Assembly: GCF_006442315.1 (NCBI RefSeq)
Contig: NZ_VFVY01000019.1
Coordinates: 62,001 to 126,000 of the forward strand
Reading direction: 5' to 3'
Length of the DNA stretch: 64,000 bases
Origin: Mesorhizobium sp. B2-3-4
GTDB lineage: Bacteria; Pseudomonadota; Alphaproteobacteria; Rhizobiales; Rhizobiaceae
The notes beneath the pieces are model-generated. The model was not told the origin of the DNA. It ran no database searches and worked only from the letters and a program-made list of their open reading frames with translations. A program made the translations under genes and the position numbers. This document shows, piece after piece, positions 15,824 to 23,879 of the stretch; the first letter of the stretch is position 1; each line of letters opens with the position of its first letter.

Positions 15824-17236
15824 ATGAGCAGCAATCCAATCCACATTATCGGCGGCGGCCTTGCCGGTTCCGAAGCCGCATGGCAGGCGGCGCAGGCCGG
15901 CATTCCCGTGATCCTGCATGAAATGCGCCCTGTTCGCGGCACCGATGCCCACAAGACCGATGGGTTGGCCGAACTGGTCTGCTCCAATTCCTTCCGCTCC
16001 GACGACGCCGAAAACAACGCCGTTGGCCTCTTGCACGCCGAAATGCGGCTCGCCGGGTCGTTGATCATGAGCGCCGGCGACGCCAACCAGGTGCCGGCCG
16101 GGGGCGCGCTCGCTGTCGACCGCGATGGTTTTTCCGACGCGGTGACAAAAAAGCTCGAGGCGCATCCGCTGATATCAATCCAGCGCGAGGAAGTGCCCGG
16201 CCTGCCGCCGGCGGATTGGGACCAGGCGATCATCGCCACCGGGCCGCTGACCGCGCCCTCGCTCGCCCAATCGATCGCCGAAGCGACCGGGGCGGATGCG
16301 CTGGCCTTCTTCGATGCCATCGCGCCGATCATCCATTTCGACACGATCGACATGAACACGGCCTGGTTCCAGTCGCGCTACGACAAGGTCGGCCCTGGCG
16401 GGACCGGCAAGGACTACATCAACTGCCCCATGGACAAGGACCAGTACTTCGCCTTTGTCCAGGCGCTGGTCGATGGCCAGAAGACCGAATTCAAGCAATG
16501 GGAAGGCACGCCCTATTTCGACGGCTGCCTGCCGATCGAAGTGATGGCCGAGCGCGGTGTCGAGACGCTGCGCTACGGGCCGATGAAGCCGATGGGCCTG
16601 ACCAATGCGCATAATCCAACGGTTAAGGCCTATGCCGTCGTCCAGCTGCGCCAGGACAATGCGCTGGGTACGCTCTACAACATGGTCGGCTTCCAGACCA
16701 AGCTGAAGCACGCCGAGCAGGTGCGCGTCTTCCGCACCATCCCCGGACTGAAAAACGCCGATTTTGCGCGGCTGGGCGGCCTGCACCGCAACACCTACAT
16801 CAATTCGCCGACCTTGCTCGATCCATCGCTGCAGCTGAAGTCGAGGCCCGGCCTGCGTTTTGCCGGCCAGATCACCGGCTGCGAGGGTTATGTGGAAAGT
16901 GCCGCCATCGGCCTGCTCGCCGGCCGCTTCGCCGCGGCCGAGCGGCTGGGCCACGCACCGTCCCTGCCGCCGCTCACCACCGCTTTTGGCGCGCTGCTCA
17001 ACCACATCACCGGCGGCCATATCGTTTCCGACGACGAGCCGGGCAAGCGCTCTTTCCAGCCGATGAACGTCAATTTCGGCCTGTTCCCACCGGTCGAAGC
17101 GCAGAAAGTCGAAGGAAAGCGCCTGCGCGGCAAGGACAAGACCGTAGCCAAGCGCCATGCGATCACGTCAAGGGCGCGCGCCGATTGCCGGCAGTGGCTG
17201 GGATTGCCGGCAGAGACGGCGGAAGCGGCGGAGTAG
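15824..17236 (+). CDS. trmFO: tRNA (uracil-54 C5) methyltransferase, folate/FAD-dependent
   Basis: The 470-residue protein opens with the FAD-binding stretch IHIIGGGLAGSEAA and carries VCSNSFRSD and NCPMDKDQY, the two conserved cysteine segments of TrmFO. The later GYVESAAIGLLAG motif binds the flavin. It makes ribothymidine at position 54 of tRNA using methylenetetrahydrofolate. The frame is open further upstream into the stem-loop array; the ATG at 15824 gives the family N-terminus. No clear ribosome-binding site precedes it. Confidence 0.96.
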   Translation: MSSNPIHIIGGGLAGSEAAWQAAQAGIPVILHEMRPVRGTDAHKTDGLAELVCSNSFRSDDAENNAVGLLHAEMRLAGSLIMSAGDANQVPAGGALAVDRDGFSDAVTKKLEAHPLISIQREEVPGLPPADWDQAIIATGPLTAPSLAQSIAEATGADALAFFDAIAPIIHFDTIDMNTAWFQSRYDKVGPGGTGKDYINCPMDKDQYFAFVQALVDGQKTEFKQWEGTPYFDGCLPIEVMAERGVETLRYGPMKPMGLTNAHNPTVKAYAVVQLRQDNALGTLYNMVGFQTKLKHAEQVRVFRTIPGLKNADFARLGGLHRNTYINSPTLLDPSLQLKSRPGLRFAGQITGCEGYVESAAIGLLAGRFAAAERLGHAPSLPPLTTAFGALLNHITGGHIVSDDEPGKRSFQPMNVNFGLFPPVEAQKVEGKRLRGKDKTVAKRHAITSRARADCRQWLGLPAETAEAAE

Positions 17237-17312
17237 ACGGTCGCCGCGTCTTGGTTGGATTTGGGCATAGAGTGGTATGGTATCCTACTTCTATGCCCAA
17301 AGGAGTCGGCCC

Positions 17313-17615
17313 ATGGAATCCGCCGAGAAACTGTCCATCACCGTGACGCCAGCCATGGCGCGGATGATCCGAGCGAAGGTCGAGGATGGCTCGTTCGGCT
17401 CGGCCAGTGAGGTCATTCGGGCAGCCCTTCGCGCCTTCCAGCGCGAGGAGGATGAACACGCAGAGCGGATGGCCGCCATGCGGGCGCGCGTGAAGAGGTC
17501 TATTGAGAACAAGCGGCCGGACGTTCCATTGGGTGAAGCGATCGAAAAAGTAAGAAAGCGGATTTCGGAGATGGCGAGAGAGAGCGATGATCCAGCGTCT
17601 CGCCGTCACTCTTAG
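17313..17615 (+). CDS. ParD-family antitoxin
   Basis: The 100-residue protein has the ribbon-helix-helix start KLSITVTPAMARMIRAKVED and the ParD segment FGSASEVIRAALRAF (residues 29-43). A charged helical tail, expected to wrap the toxin, follows. AAGGAG stands 8 bases before the ATG. ParD antitoxins neutralise ParE and repress their own operon. The downstream parE overlaps its last codons but is frameshifted, so this antitoxin may have no functional partner. Confidence 0.85.
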   Translation: MESAEKLSITVTPAMARMIRAKVEDGSFGSASEVIRAALRAFQREEDEHAERMAAMRARVKRSIENKRPDVPLGEAIEKVRKRISEMARESDDPASRRHS

Positions 17616-17918
17616 CGAAGAAGCGATCGCGGATCTGGACTCGATTACCAGCTACACCTTCGACCAGAGCGGAAGCGAGCGCGTCGCCATCCATTCGTCG
17701 ATCGACTCGAAGAGCGCTGCCAGGGCATCGGCAATGCGCCTCGCGGTGGCCGTTCCCGCGACGACATCATGCCAGGGTTGCGAACCGTTCCATTCGAGCA
17801 TTCGGCCATTATCGCCTATGTCGTCGACAATGATCTCGTGCGCATCGTCAAAATCTTCTATGGCGGCCGAGACTTTGAGACGATGATGCGCGATGGCGGA
17901 TCGAGCGAGCCGTCATAG
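17587..17918 (+). pseudogene. ParE-family toxin, frameshifted
   Basis: The N-terminal part (MIQRLAVTLSEEAIADLDSI, then TSYTFDQSGSERVA) is in the frame starting at 17587. From about 17685 the ParE sequence continues in the +2 frame as HPFVDRLEERCQGIGN, SRDDIMPGLRTVPFE and IVKIFYGGRDFE, to a TAG at 17916-17918. Joining the frames gives about 110 residues, slightly longer than the usual 90-100 of ParE. ParE proteins poison DNA gyrase. No homopolymer or slippage site is seen at the break near 17680-17700, so a mutation or sequencing error is more likely than programmed shifting. Confidence 0.75.
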
Positions 17919-17923
17919 CAGAA

Positions 17924-18874
17924 CTACTCAGCCGGCTCAGCCCCCGCCATCGGCAACCCGGGCTTGCCCGCCTCACCCGGATTGCGCCTGACATAGGCTG
18001 CCTTCAGCGTCTCGGACGTATCGCGCGAGCCGTCATGGCTCCAGCCGGGCGGCTTGATCAGGTAGTTCAGGCGCTCGCCGGGCGTCAGCCCCAGCGCGAA
18101 GGCATCCTTGAACATGCCGATCCACTCGTGAAAAGCCACTTTCAGCGGATTGAAGGTGCCGAGATTTTTGACGATGCCGTAGCGTGGCCGATCTTCCTCA
18201 AGCTCCGCGACGAAGGTGCCGAACATGCGGTCCCAGATGATCAGCGTGCCGGCATAGTTGGCGTCGAGATAGCGCGGATTGGTGGCGTGGTGGACGCGGT
18301 GGTGCGAAGGGGTGTTGAAGATGAATTCGAACCAGCCCCACATCTTGCCGATGGTCTCGGTGTGAATCCAGAACTGCCAGACCAGGTTGAAACCGAAGAC
18401 GAAGGCGATCACCGCCGGGTGGAAGCCCAGCAGCACCAGCGGCGCCTGCAGCACGAACATGAAGGTGAACAGCCCGGTCCAGCTCTGCCGGAGCGCCGTC
18501 GACAGATTGTAGTGCTGGCTGGAATGGTGATTGACATGTTCGGCCCACACCCAGCGCACCCGGTGCGCGATGCGATGATAGACATAGTAGCGCAAATCAT
18601 CGAGCAGGAAGGCGGCCAGGAACACCCAGACCGACAGGCCCAGATTGAAGACGCGGAACTGCCACAGCCACAGCAGCGCCCAATAGGACACGACGCCCAG
18701 CAGCAACCCTGCGACGACATTGCCGGTGCCCATCATCAGGCTGGTCAACGTATCGCGCGTCTCGAACGAGCCCTTGGCGCGGCCGGTGCACACCAGCCAG
18801 AGCTCGATCAGGATCGCAGCGACGAAGAACGGAATGGCCAATTGGGTGACTTGCGGGAAATTGTAGTTGTCCAT
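17924..18874 (-). CDS. Sterol desaturase/fatty-acid hydroxylase superfamily membrane protein
   Basis: The 316-residue membrane protein contains the histidine clusters of the di-iron hydroxylase superfamily: HRIAH, EHVNHHSSQH and HHRVHH, set among about five hydrophobic segments. Members oxidise lipid-like substrates. The bacterial substrate here is unknown. Its ATG overlaps the stop of the upstream small membrane-anchored gene (ATGA), so both form one operon. A TTGACGT-type palindrome lies upstream of that operon. Confidence 0.88.
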   Translation of the reverse strand: MDNYNFPQVTQLAIPFFVAAILIELWLVCTGRAKGSFETRDTLTSLMMGTGNVVAGLLLGVVSYWALLWLWQFRVFNLGLSVWVFLAAFLLDDLRYYVYHRIAHRVRWVWAEHVNHHSSQHYNLSTALRQSWTGLFTFMFVLQAPLVLLGFHPAVIAFVFGFNLVWQFWIHTETIGKMWGWFEFIFNTPSHHRVHHATNPRYLDANYAGTLIIWDRMFGTFVAELEEDRPRYGIVKNLGTFNPLKVAFHEWIGMFKDAFALGLTPGERLNYLIKPPGWSHDGSRDTSETLKAAYVRRNPGEAGKPGLPMAGAEPAE

Positions 18875-19308
18875 CAGGCGGCCTCTTTGGCGGAATTCTG
18901 CGGTCGGGCCTGAAGCGCGTCCAGCACCGCCCTTGTATCGGCAGCGTCGGTGAAGGTGAATCGGCCGCCCTTCCAGGTGAAATCGCCAATCCGCAAAGTG
19001 ATGGCGGTGGCTGTCTCCAAGGTCAGCGCCGCGACATCACCAGATGTGACGACACGGGTCAGGAAACAATCGCCTATGGCCTGAACGATGCCGAGACGCC
19101 CTCTCCCCAACTCCAGGAAAGCGGCCTGACCGTCGGATGTAAGCCGGACGGCCGTTGCGTCTTCATCAGGATAATCCTGCGCAAAACGTTCGCGCGCCTG
19201 TTGCGCGTCGGCGAGCCTTGCCTTGCGGCTGCCCCCGGTGAAATGCACCGCGGCGACCGACAGCGCGATGCCAAGCACGACGATCGCGACCAGCACGGGC
19301 AAGCTCAT
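18874..19308 (-). CDS. Small membrane-anchored protein of unknown function
   Basis: The 144-residue protein has one N-terminal hydrophobic segment (VLVAIVVLGIALSVAAVHF) and a soluble domain with GDFTWKGGRFTFTDAADTRA near the end. I do not recognise the family. It is translationally coupled to the downstream fatty-acid-hydroxylase-like gene, so a role in the same lipid-related process is inferred. Confidence 0.75.
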   Translation of the reverse strand: MSLPVLVAIVVLGIALSVAAVHFTGGSRKARLADAQQARERFAQDYPDEDATAVRLTSDGQAAFLELGRGRLGIVQAIGDCFLTRVVTSGDVAALTLETATAITLRIGDFTWKGGRFTFTDAADTRAVLDALQARPQNSAKEAA

Positions 19309-19369
19309 GGACAGGCATCTCCTCGGCCCGTTGTCTCAAGCAACGGTTCCGATTGAATGCTTAACATGG

Positions 19370-19385
19370 TTGACGTTTACGTCAA
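19370..19385. promoter_or_regulatory. TTGACGT-type palindromic operator
   Basis: TTGACGTTTACGTCAA has perfect TTGACG/CGTCAA arms and lies 62 bases upstream of the membrane-protein/hydroxylase operon on the minus strand. It overlaps the last codon of the next gene. A related TTGACGTAAACG occurs upstream of both FadL-type genes in this window. It resembles sites of MerR-type lipid/branched-chain regulators such as LiuR, recalled from memory. Confidence 0.45.
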
Positions 19386-20224
19386 AGTGCCGGCCAGCCC
19401 TGCGTCGCGCGACGCAGCGTCAACCAGTGACGTCGCAACGCCGAGAGCCGGGGGGTGTCACGAAGCGGGGCACCCTTTTCGATCTTCGCCAGATAAGCCC
19501 GTGACATCGCCAGCGGCAAAAACGCCGGGCGCAGCGATGCCGGCAGCGCAGCAGCTCCTCGCGTGAAGACCGTGAGATGCTCGCGCGCCAGCGCGATCAT
19601 CGCCGCCACCACACGTTCTGCCCCGGCCCCGCCATCGCCGGCGACAAACTCTTCCGGCGACGACCCCGCCGCGGCCAATATGTCGGCCGGCACGAAACAT
19701 TGCCCGCGCCGGCGGTGCAGTGGCAGCAGCAGCAAAAGGCCCGTAATCGCCTGAGCGCAACCCGCCCTTCCCGCAAGCTCGGCGAAACGTGGAGCCTCGA
19801 CCGGATCGAGCACCATCGCCGCAAGCTGGATCAGCGCGGCCGCAGTCTCCCCGCAATAGCCTTCGAGATCGGTGCGCGACGGCATGGGATCGTCGTAGAG
19901 ATCGAAGATGCGTGCCTCGAGCATGTTCTCGAAGGCCAGTTTCGGCAGCCTGGATGTCGCGATGGTGGCGTTCAGGGCTTCGGCAACAGGATGACCCGCA
20001 CCCGCCTCGCCGCCGGCGGCAATGACATCGCGCCACCATTGCAGCCGCACCTCACCGGGCAACGGCTCGTGGATGCGGTCGCGAATGCCTGCGATCTCGG
20101 CATTGAAGGCATAGAGCGAAAACAGCGCGGCGCGCTTGTCGGCCGGCGCGTAGAGCGCCGTCAGATACCGGTCATGGTCGGCGGCCCGCACCGCATCCAT
20201 GACGATTTCTGCATTCCCCGACAT
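19382..20224 (-). CDS. Squalene/phytoene synthase-family protein (NDUFAF6-like)
   Basis: The 280-residue protein has the isoprenoid synthase fold with LYAFNAEIAGIRDRI near residue 40 and DLYDDPMPSRTDLEGYC in place of the first aspartate-rich motif. The second DxxxD motif of true phytoene synthases is not evident, so catalytic activity is doubtful. In human mitochondria the related NDUFAF6 is a complex I assembly factor. The gene follows the Mth938-like gene by one base and is in the secDF cluster. Confidence 0.82.
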   Translation of the reverse strand: MSGNAEIVMDAVRAADHDRYLTALYAPADKRAALFSLYAFNAEIAGIRDRIHEPLPGEVRLQWWRDVIAAGGEAGAGHPVAEALNATIATSRLPKLAFENMLEARIFDLYDDPMPSRTDLEGYCGETAAALIQLAAMVLDPVEAPRFAELAGRAGCAQAITGLLLLLPLHRRRGQCFVPADILAAAGSSPEEFVAGDGGAGAERVVAAMIALAREHLTVFTRGAAALPASLRPAFLPLAMSRAYLAKIEKGAPLRDTPRLSALRRHWLTLRRATQGWPAL

Positions 20225-20225
20225 G

Positions 20226-20630
20226 TCAATCGACGGCGATGAGCGCGGCGGCGACGGCGCGGTCTTCCGCCAGAAGCACATTGTAGGTCCGAACGGCTGC
20301 CCCGGTGGACATCGGGTCGGACGCGATGCCTGCCTCCTTCAGCGCCGCCCGCAGCGCCGGCGGCAACGGCCGGAGATCCTTGCCCATGCCGACCAGCAGG
20401 ATCTCGACCTTGTCCGCCTCGGCCAGCAGCTTGTCGAAATCGGCCACCGTCAGATCAAGCGGCTCCGCCGGCTCCCAGCCATGAATGCCGGAAGGCAGGC
20501 AGAGCAGCGAGCCGCGATGCGACATGTCGGCAAAGCGGAACCCGCCATTGCCGTAAGCCTCGATCGGCGCGCGGCCCGGAAAATGCGCCTCGCGGATGAC
20601 GATGCCTTTGCCGGTCGCCAACTTAGTCAC
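20226..20630 (-). CDS. Mth938/DUF498-domain protein (NDUFAF3-like)
   Basis: The 134-residue protein starts at a GTG preceded by GAAGGG. It shows the family core: IEAYGNGGFRFADMSHRGSL, then LLVGMGKDLRPLPPALRAAL and MSTGAAVRTYNVLLAEDRAV. Its human relative NDUFAF3 assembles respiratory complex I. Gene order next to yajC-secDF is conserved in alphaproteobacteria, suggesting a link between membrane insertion and respiratory assembly. Confidence 0.88.
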   Translation of the reverse strand: MTKLATGKGIVIREAHFPGRAPIEAYGNGGFRFADMSHRGSLLCLPSGIHGWEPAEPLDLTVADFDKLLAEADKVEILLVGMGKDLRPLPPALRAALKEAGIASDPMSTGAAVRTYNVLLAEDRAVAAALIAVD

Positions 20631-20647
20631 CCCTTCGGGGCCGCGCG

Positions 20648-23197
20648 TCAGGTCGCGACCGCCTTGCCGCCGCCGACCGGCTTCTCCTCGTCAGCCGTGG
20701 CCTGTGGCCGCAGCTTGAACAGGATGAGCAGCGGTGCGGCGATGAAGATCGACGAATAGGTGCCGAAGACGACGCCGAACAGCATGGCCATGGTGAAGGA
20801 GCGGATGACTTCGCCGCCGAACAGCACCAGCGCCAGCAGGGCCAGGGCCGTGGTCACCGAGGTGAGCGTTGTTCTCGAAAGCGTCTCGTTGATGGCGTTG
20901 TTCAGCAGCTGCGGCAACGGCATTCGCTTGTATTTTCGCAGATCCTCGCGGACGCGGTCATAGACCACGATCGTATCGTTCAGCGAATAGCCGATGATGG
21001 TCAGGATTGCCGCCAGTGACGACTGGTTGAATTCAAGCCCGGTGATGACGAAGAAGCCAAGCGTCATGACCACGTCATGCACCGTCGCAACGATGGCGCC
21101 GACCGCGAACTGCCATTCGAAGCGGAACCAGACATAGATCAGAATGCCGACCAGCGCGACCAGCATGGCGATCGTGCCTTGCTTGGCCAACTCACCCGAG
21201 ACGGTCGGGCCGACGACTTCGACGCGGCGGAAATCATACTGATCCTGCAGTTCGCCGCGAACTTTGTCGATCACGGTCTGCTCGGCGTTCTCGCCCGCAT
21301 CTTGCGAGCCGACCCGGATCAACACGTCGTTGGGCGCGCCGAACTGCTGCACCTGCACTTCGCCGATGTTGAGCTCGGTCAATCGCTTGCGGATATCGCC
21401 GAGATTGGCGTCGCCGCTCTTGGACTGCACCTCGATCAGCGAGCCGCCCTTGAAATCGATGCCGTAGTTGATGTCGACCGTCATGAACAGCACGACCGAC
21501 AGGACCGACAGGATGCTCGACAAGGCGAACGTCCAGCGCCTTATGCCCATGAACGGAATTTTCGTGCCGGGCGGAATGATGGTGACAGGTGCCCTCGGCA
21601 GTTCCTTCGGGCGGGCGCGGCGCAGCCACATCGACACCAGCAGGCGCGTAAAGGTGAACGCGGTGAACACCGTGGTCAGAATGCCGATGGCGAAAGTGAT
21701 GGCGAAGCCCTTGATCGGTCCGCTGCCGAGATAGAACAGAACGACAGTGGCGATCAGCGACGTGACGTTTGAGTCGACGATCGTCGCCAGCGCCTTGGTG
21801 AAGCCCGTATCGATCGCCTGGATCACGGATCGCCCGTTTCGTCGCTCCTCGCGGATACGTTCGTAGATCAGCACGTTGGAATCGACCGCCATGCCGATGG
21901 TGAGCACGATACCGGCGATACCGGGTAAGGTCAGTGTCGCCCCAAGCAGGGACAGCAGCGCGACGATCATCGCAACGTGCACCGCCAGCGCGATGTTGGC
22001 GAGGAAGCCGAGGAAACCGTAAGCGACGAACATGAAGGCGACGACGAGGATCGAGCCGATGATGCCGGCGACTTTGCCGGCGTGAATCGAATCCTGGCCA
22101 AGGCCCGGCCCGACGGTGCGTTCCTCGATGACCGTCAGCGTCGCCGGCAGCGCGCCGGCACGAAGGAGCACTGCGAGATCGTTCGCGCTCTGTGCGGTGA
22201 AATTGCCTGATATCTGGCCGGTGCCGCCGAGAATCGGCTCGCGAATCTGCGGTGCCGAGATCACCTGGTTGTCGAGGATGATGGCAAACAGCTTGCCGAC
22301 ATTCTGCGACGTCGCCTGGCCGAAGCGGGCTGCTCCCTTCGAATCGAAGCGGAACGAAACCACCGGCTCGTTGTTCTGCGAATTGTATGTCGCCTGCGCG
22401 TCGACGAGATTTTCGCCCGATACGATGACGCGGTTCTCGATCAGGTAGGGAACCGGCGGATCGTCCTGCGAATAGAGCACGGAAGAACCGGCGGGCGGGC
22501 GCCCCTTGAGCGCGTCCTGCACCGGCATCGACTGGTCGACCATCTGGAAGGTCAGCTTCGCGGTCTGGCCGAGGATTTCCTTCAGCCGCTGCGGGTCCTG
22601 AAGGCCAGGCACCTGGACGAGGATGCGGTCGTCGCCTTGCCGCTGCACGATCGGTTCGGTCGTGCCGAGTTCGTTGACGCGGCGCTCCACCACTTCGATC
22701 GACTGCGCCAAGGCGGTCGACGTACGGTATTTGATGCCGGCGTCGGTGACGGTGAACTTGAGCAGACCCGGCTCGGAATCGTCCAGAGCCATTTCCTGGA
22801 TGGATCCGCCGGTGAACAGGCCGGCCGCGACAGGATCGGTCAAGGTCTTCAAGGCTGCCTTGGCCGCATCCAGTTGTGCCGGATCGGTGATGCGAACCTG
22901 CAAGGTCCGCCCCGTGCCGCCGAGACCCGTATAGCCGATCTTGGCATCGCGCAGCAGCGTGCGGATTTCATCGCGGGTCGTCTCCAGCCGATCCTTGATC
23001 AGATCGTTCTGGTTCATCTCGAGCAGGATGTGCGAGCCGCCCTGCAGGTCGAGACCGAGCGTCATCTGCCGCTTCGGCACCCAGCTCGGAAGCTGTGCCA
23101 ACGTGCTGGCGGGAATGAGATTGGGCGCGGCCAGGACCACTGTGGCGGCCACGGCCAGCCAGATCAGGATCATCTTGAAGCGCGAGAAGTAAAGCAT
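20648..23197 (-). CDS. secDF: Fused SecD-SecF protein translocase subunit
   Basis: The 849-residue protein joins SecD and SecF. SecD begins with one membrane segment, QMTLGLDLQGGSHILLEM and a large periplasmic part, then AFMFVAYGFLGF and GIAGIVLTIGMAVDSNVLIY with ERIREE. SecF starts near residue 550 (RRWTFALSSILSVLSVVLFM) and has NYGIDFKGGSLIEV and SLNDTIVVYDRVRE. There are twelve membrane segments in all. SecDF uses the proton gradient to pull exported proteins through SecYEG. Separate secD and secF genes are usual in enterics; fusion is common in Rhizobiales. Confidence 0.97.
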   Translation of the reverse strand: MLYFSRFKMILIWLAVAATVVLAAPNLIPASTLAQLPSWVPKRQMTLGLDLQGGSHILLEMNQNDLIKDRLETTRDEIRTLLRDAKIGYTGLGGTGRTLQVRITDPAQLDAAKAALKTLTDPVAAGLFTGGSIQEMALDDSEPGLLKFTVTDAGIKYRTSTALAQSIEVVERRVNELGTTEPIVQRQGDDRILVQVPGLQDPQRLKEILGQTAKLTFQMVDQSMPVQDALKGRPPAGSSVLYSQDDPPVPYLIENRVIVSGENLVDAQATYNSQNNEPVVSFRFDSKGAARFGQATSQNVGKLFAIILDNQVISAPQIREPILGGTGQISGNFTAQSANDLAVLLRAGALPATLTVIEERTVGPGLGQDSIHAGKVAGIIGSILVVAFMFVAYGFLGFLANIALAVHVAMIVALLSLLGATLTLPGIAGIVLTIGMAVDSNVLIYERIREERRNGRSVIQAIDTGFTKALATIVDSNVTSLIATVVLFYLGSGPIKGFAITFAIGILTTVFTAFTFTRLLVSMWLRRARPKELPRAPVTIIPPGTKIPFMGIRRWTFALSSILSVLSVVLFMTVDINYGIDFKGGSLIEVQSKSGDANLGDIRKRLTELNIGEVQVQQFGAPNDVLIRVGSQDAGENAEQTVIDKVRGELQDQYDFRRVEVVGPTVSGELAKQGTIAMLVALVGILIYVWFRFEWQFAVGAIVATVHDVVMTLGFFVITGLEFNQSSLAAILTIIGYSLNDTIVVYDRVREDLRKYKRMPLPQLLNNAINETLSRTTLTSVTTALALLALVLFGGEVIRSFTMAMLFGVVFGTYSSIFIAAPLLILFKLRPQATADEEKPVGGGKAVAT

Positions 23198-23248
23198 ATG
23201 GCGTCGTCCGTCAGAGCGTATCCGCGGATCGCTCCGCCTGGAATTGGA

Positions 23249-23587
23249 TTATTTCTTGGCGTTCTGGTTGGCGACCGGTTCGCCCTTGACGCGCACATCG
23301 GCGATCGTCGAGCGCAGCGCCGTCACCTTGGTGCCGCCGCCGAGGTCGATTTCGAGTTCGTTGTCGTCGATCACCTTCGTCACCTTGCCGACGAAGCCGC
23401 CGCCGGTGACGACCGTGTCGCCGCGACGAACCGCCGCCAGCATCTCGCCGCGCTTCTTGAGCTGCGTGCGCTGCGGGCGGATGATCAGAAAATACATGAT
23501 CACGAAAATCAGGACAAACGGCAAAATGCTGATGAACATGTCGGGCGAGGCGCCAACGCCTTGGGCGTATGCCGGTGTCACGAACAT
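23249..23587 (-). CDS. yajC: YajC, Sec translocase accessory subunit
   Basis: The 112-residue protein has one membrane helix (ILPFVLIFVIMYFLIIRPQ) followed by QRTQLKKRGEMLAAVRRGD and VVTGGGFVGKV, the YajC signature. It associates with SecDF in the inner membrane. AGGAG precedes the ATG and secDF starts 51 bases downstream in the same direction. A GC-rich hairpin ending in five T residues occupies its leader. Confidence 0.95.
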   Translation of the reverse strand: MFVTPAYAQGVGASPDMFISILPFVLIFVIMYFLIIRPQRTQLKKRGEMLAAVRRGDTVVTGGGFVGKVTKVIDDNELEIDLGGGTKVTALRSTIADVRVKGEPVANQNAKK

Positions 23588-23606
23588 CGAGGTACTCCTG
23601 AATTTT

Positions 23607-23648
23607 GAAAAACGGCCGCCAAACCGAATGCAGTGAAATTTGGCGGCC
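23607..23648 (-). promoter_or_regulatory. Terminator-like hairpin in the yajC leader
   Basis: On the minus strand GGCCGCCAAA and TTTGGCGGCC form a perfect 10-pair stem with a 15-base loop, followed by GTTTTTC, the form of an intrinsic terminator. It ends about 20-25 bases before the yajC ATG. The 5' arm lies next to a second partial copy (GCCAAATTTCAC occurs twice), so an alternative pairing is possible. Confidence 0.6.
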
Positions 23649-23665
23649 TCGTGAAATTTGGCCGG

Positions 23666-23693
23666 AATATAGTCGGTAAAGTTGTCAATGCAA
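23666..23693 (-). promoter_or_regulatory. Putative yajC-secDF promoter
   Basis: On the minus strand TTGCAT (23688-23693), a 16-base spacer and TATATT (23666-23671) fit a sigma70-type promoter. Transcription would begin about 10-15 bases before the terminator-like hairpin. Confidence 0.5.
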
Positions 23694-23879
23694 CTGCGCC
23701 GCCCGGCAAATCGGCTGCTTTTCCGGCCTGTTTAGCCGTGTTAGAGCATCATCGCCGAAAGCGCGAGCCGGTTTTGCGAAAAGATCACGCTCGAACAAAA
23801 GGTTGGAGGCGGTTTCGAACCTTGCGAAATCGAACGGCCCCACCCTGCCCGCCCAAGAAAACGGACCCAAAGACCTGAA

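Noticed and set aside
15308..16165. Open frames on both strands through the stem-loop array
   Set aside because: They arise from the periodic GC-rich repeats, have no ribosome-binding sites and no family resemblance, and run into trmFO antisense.
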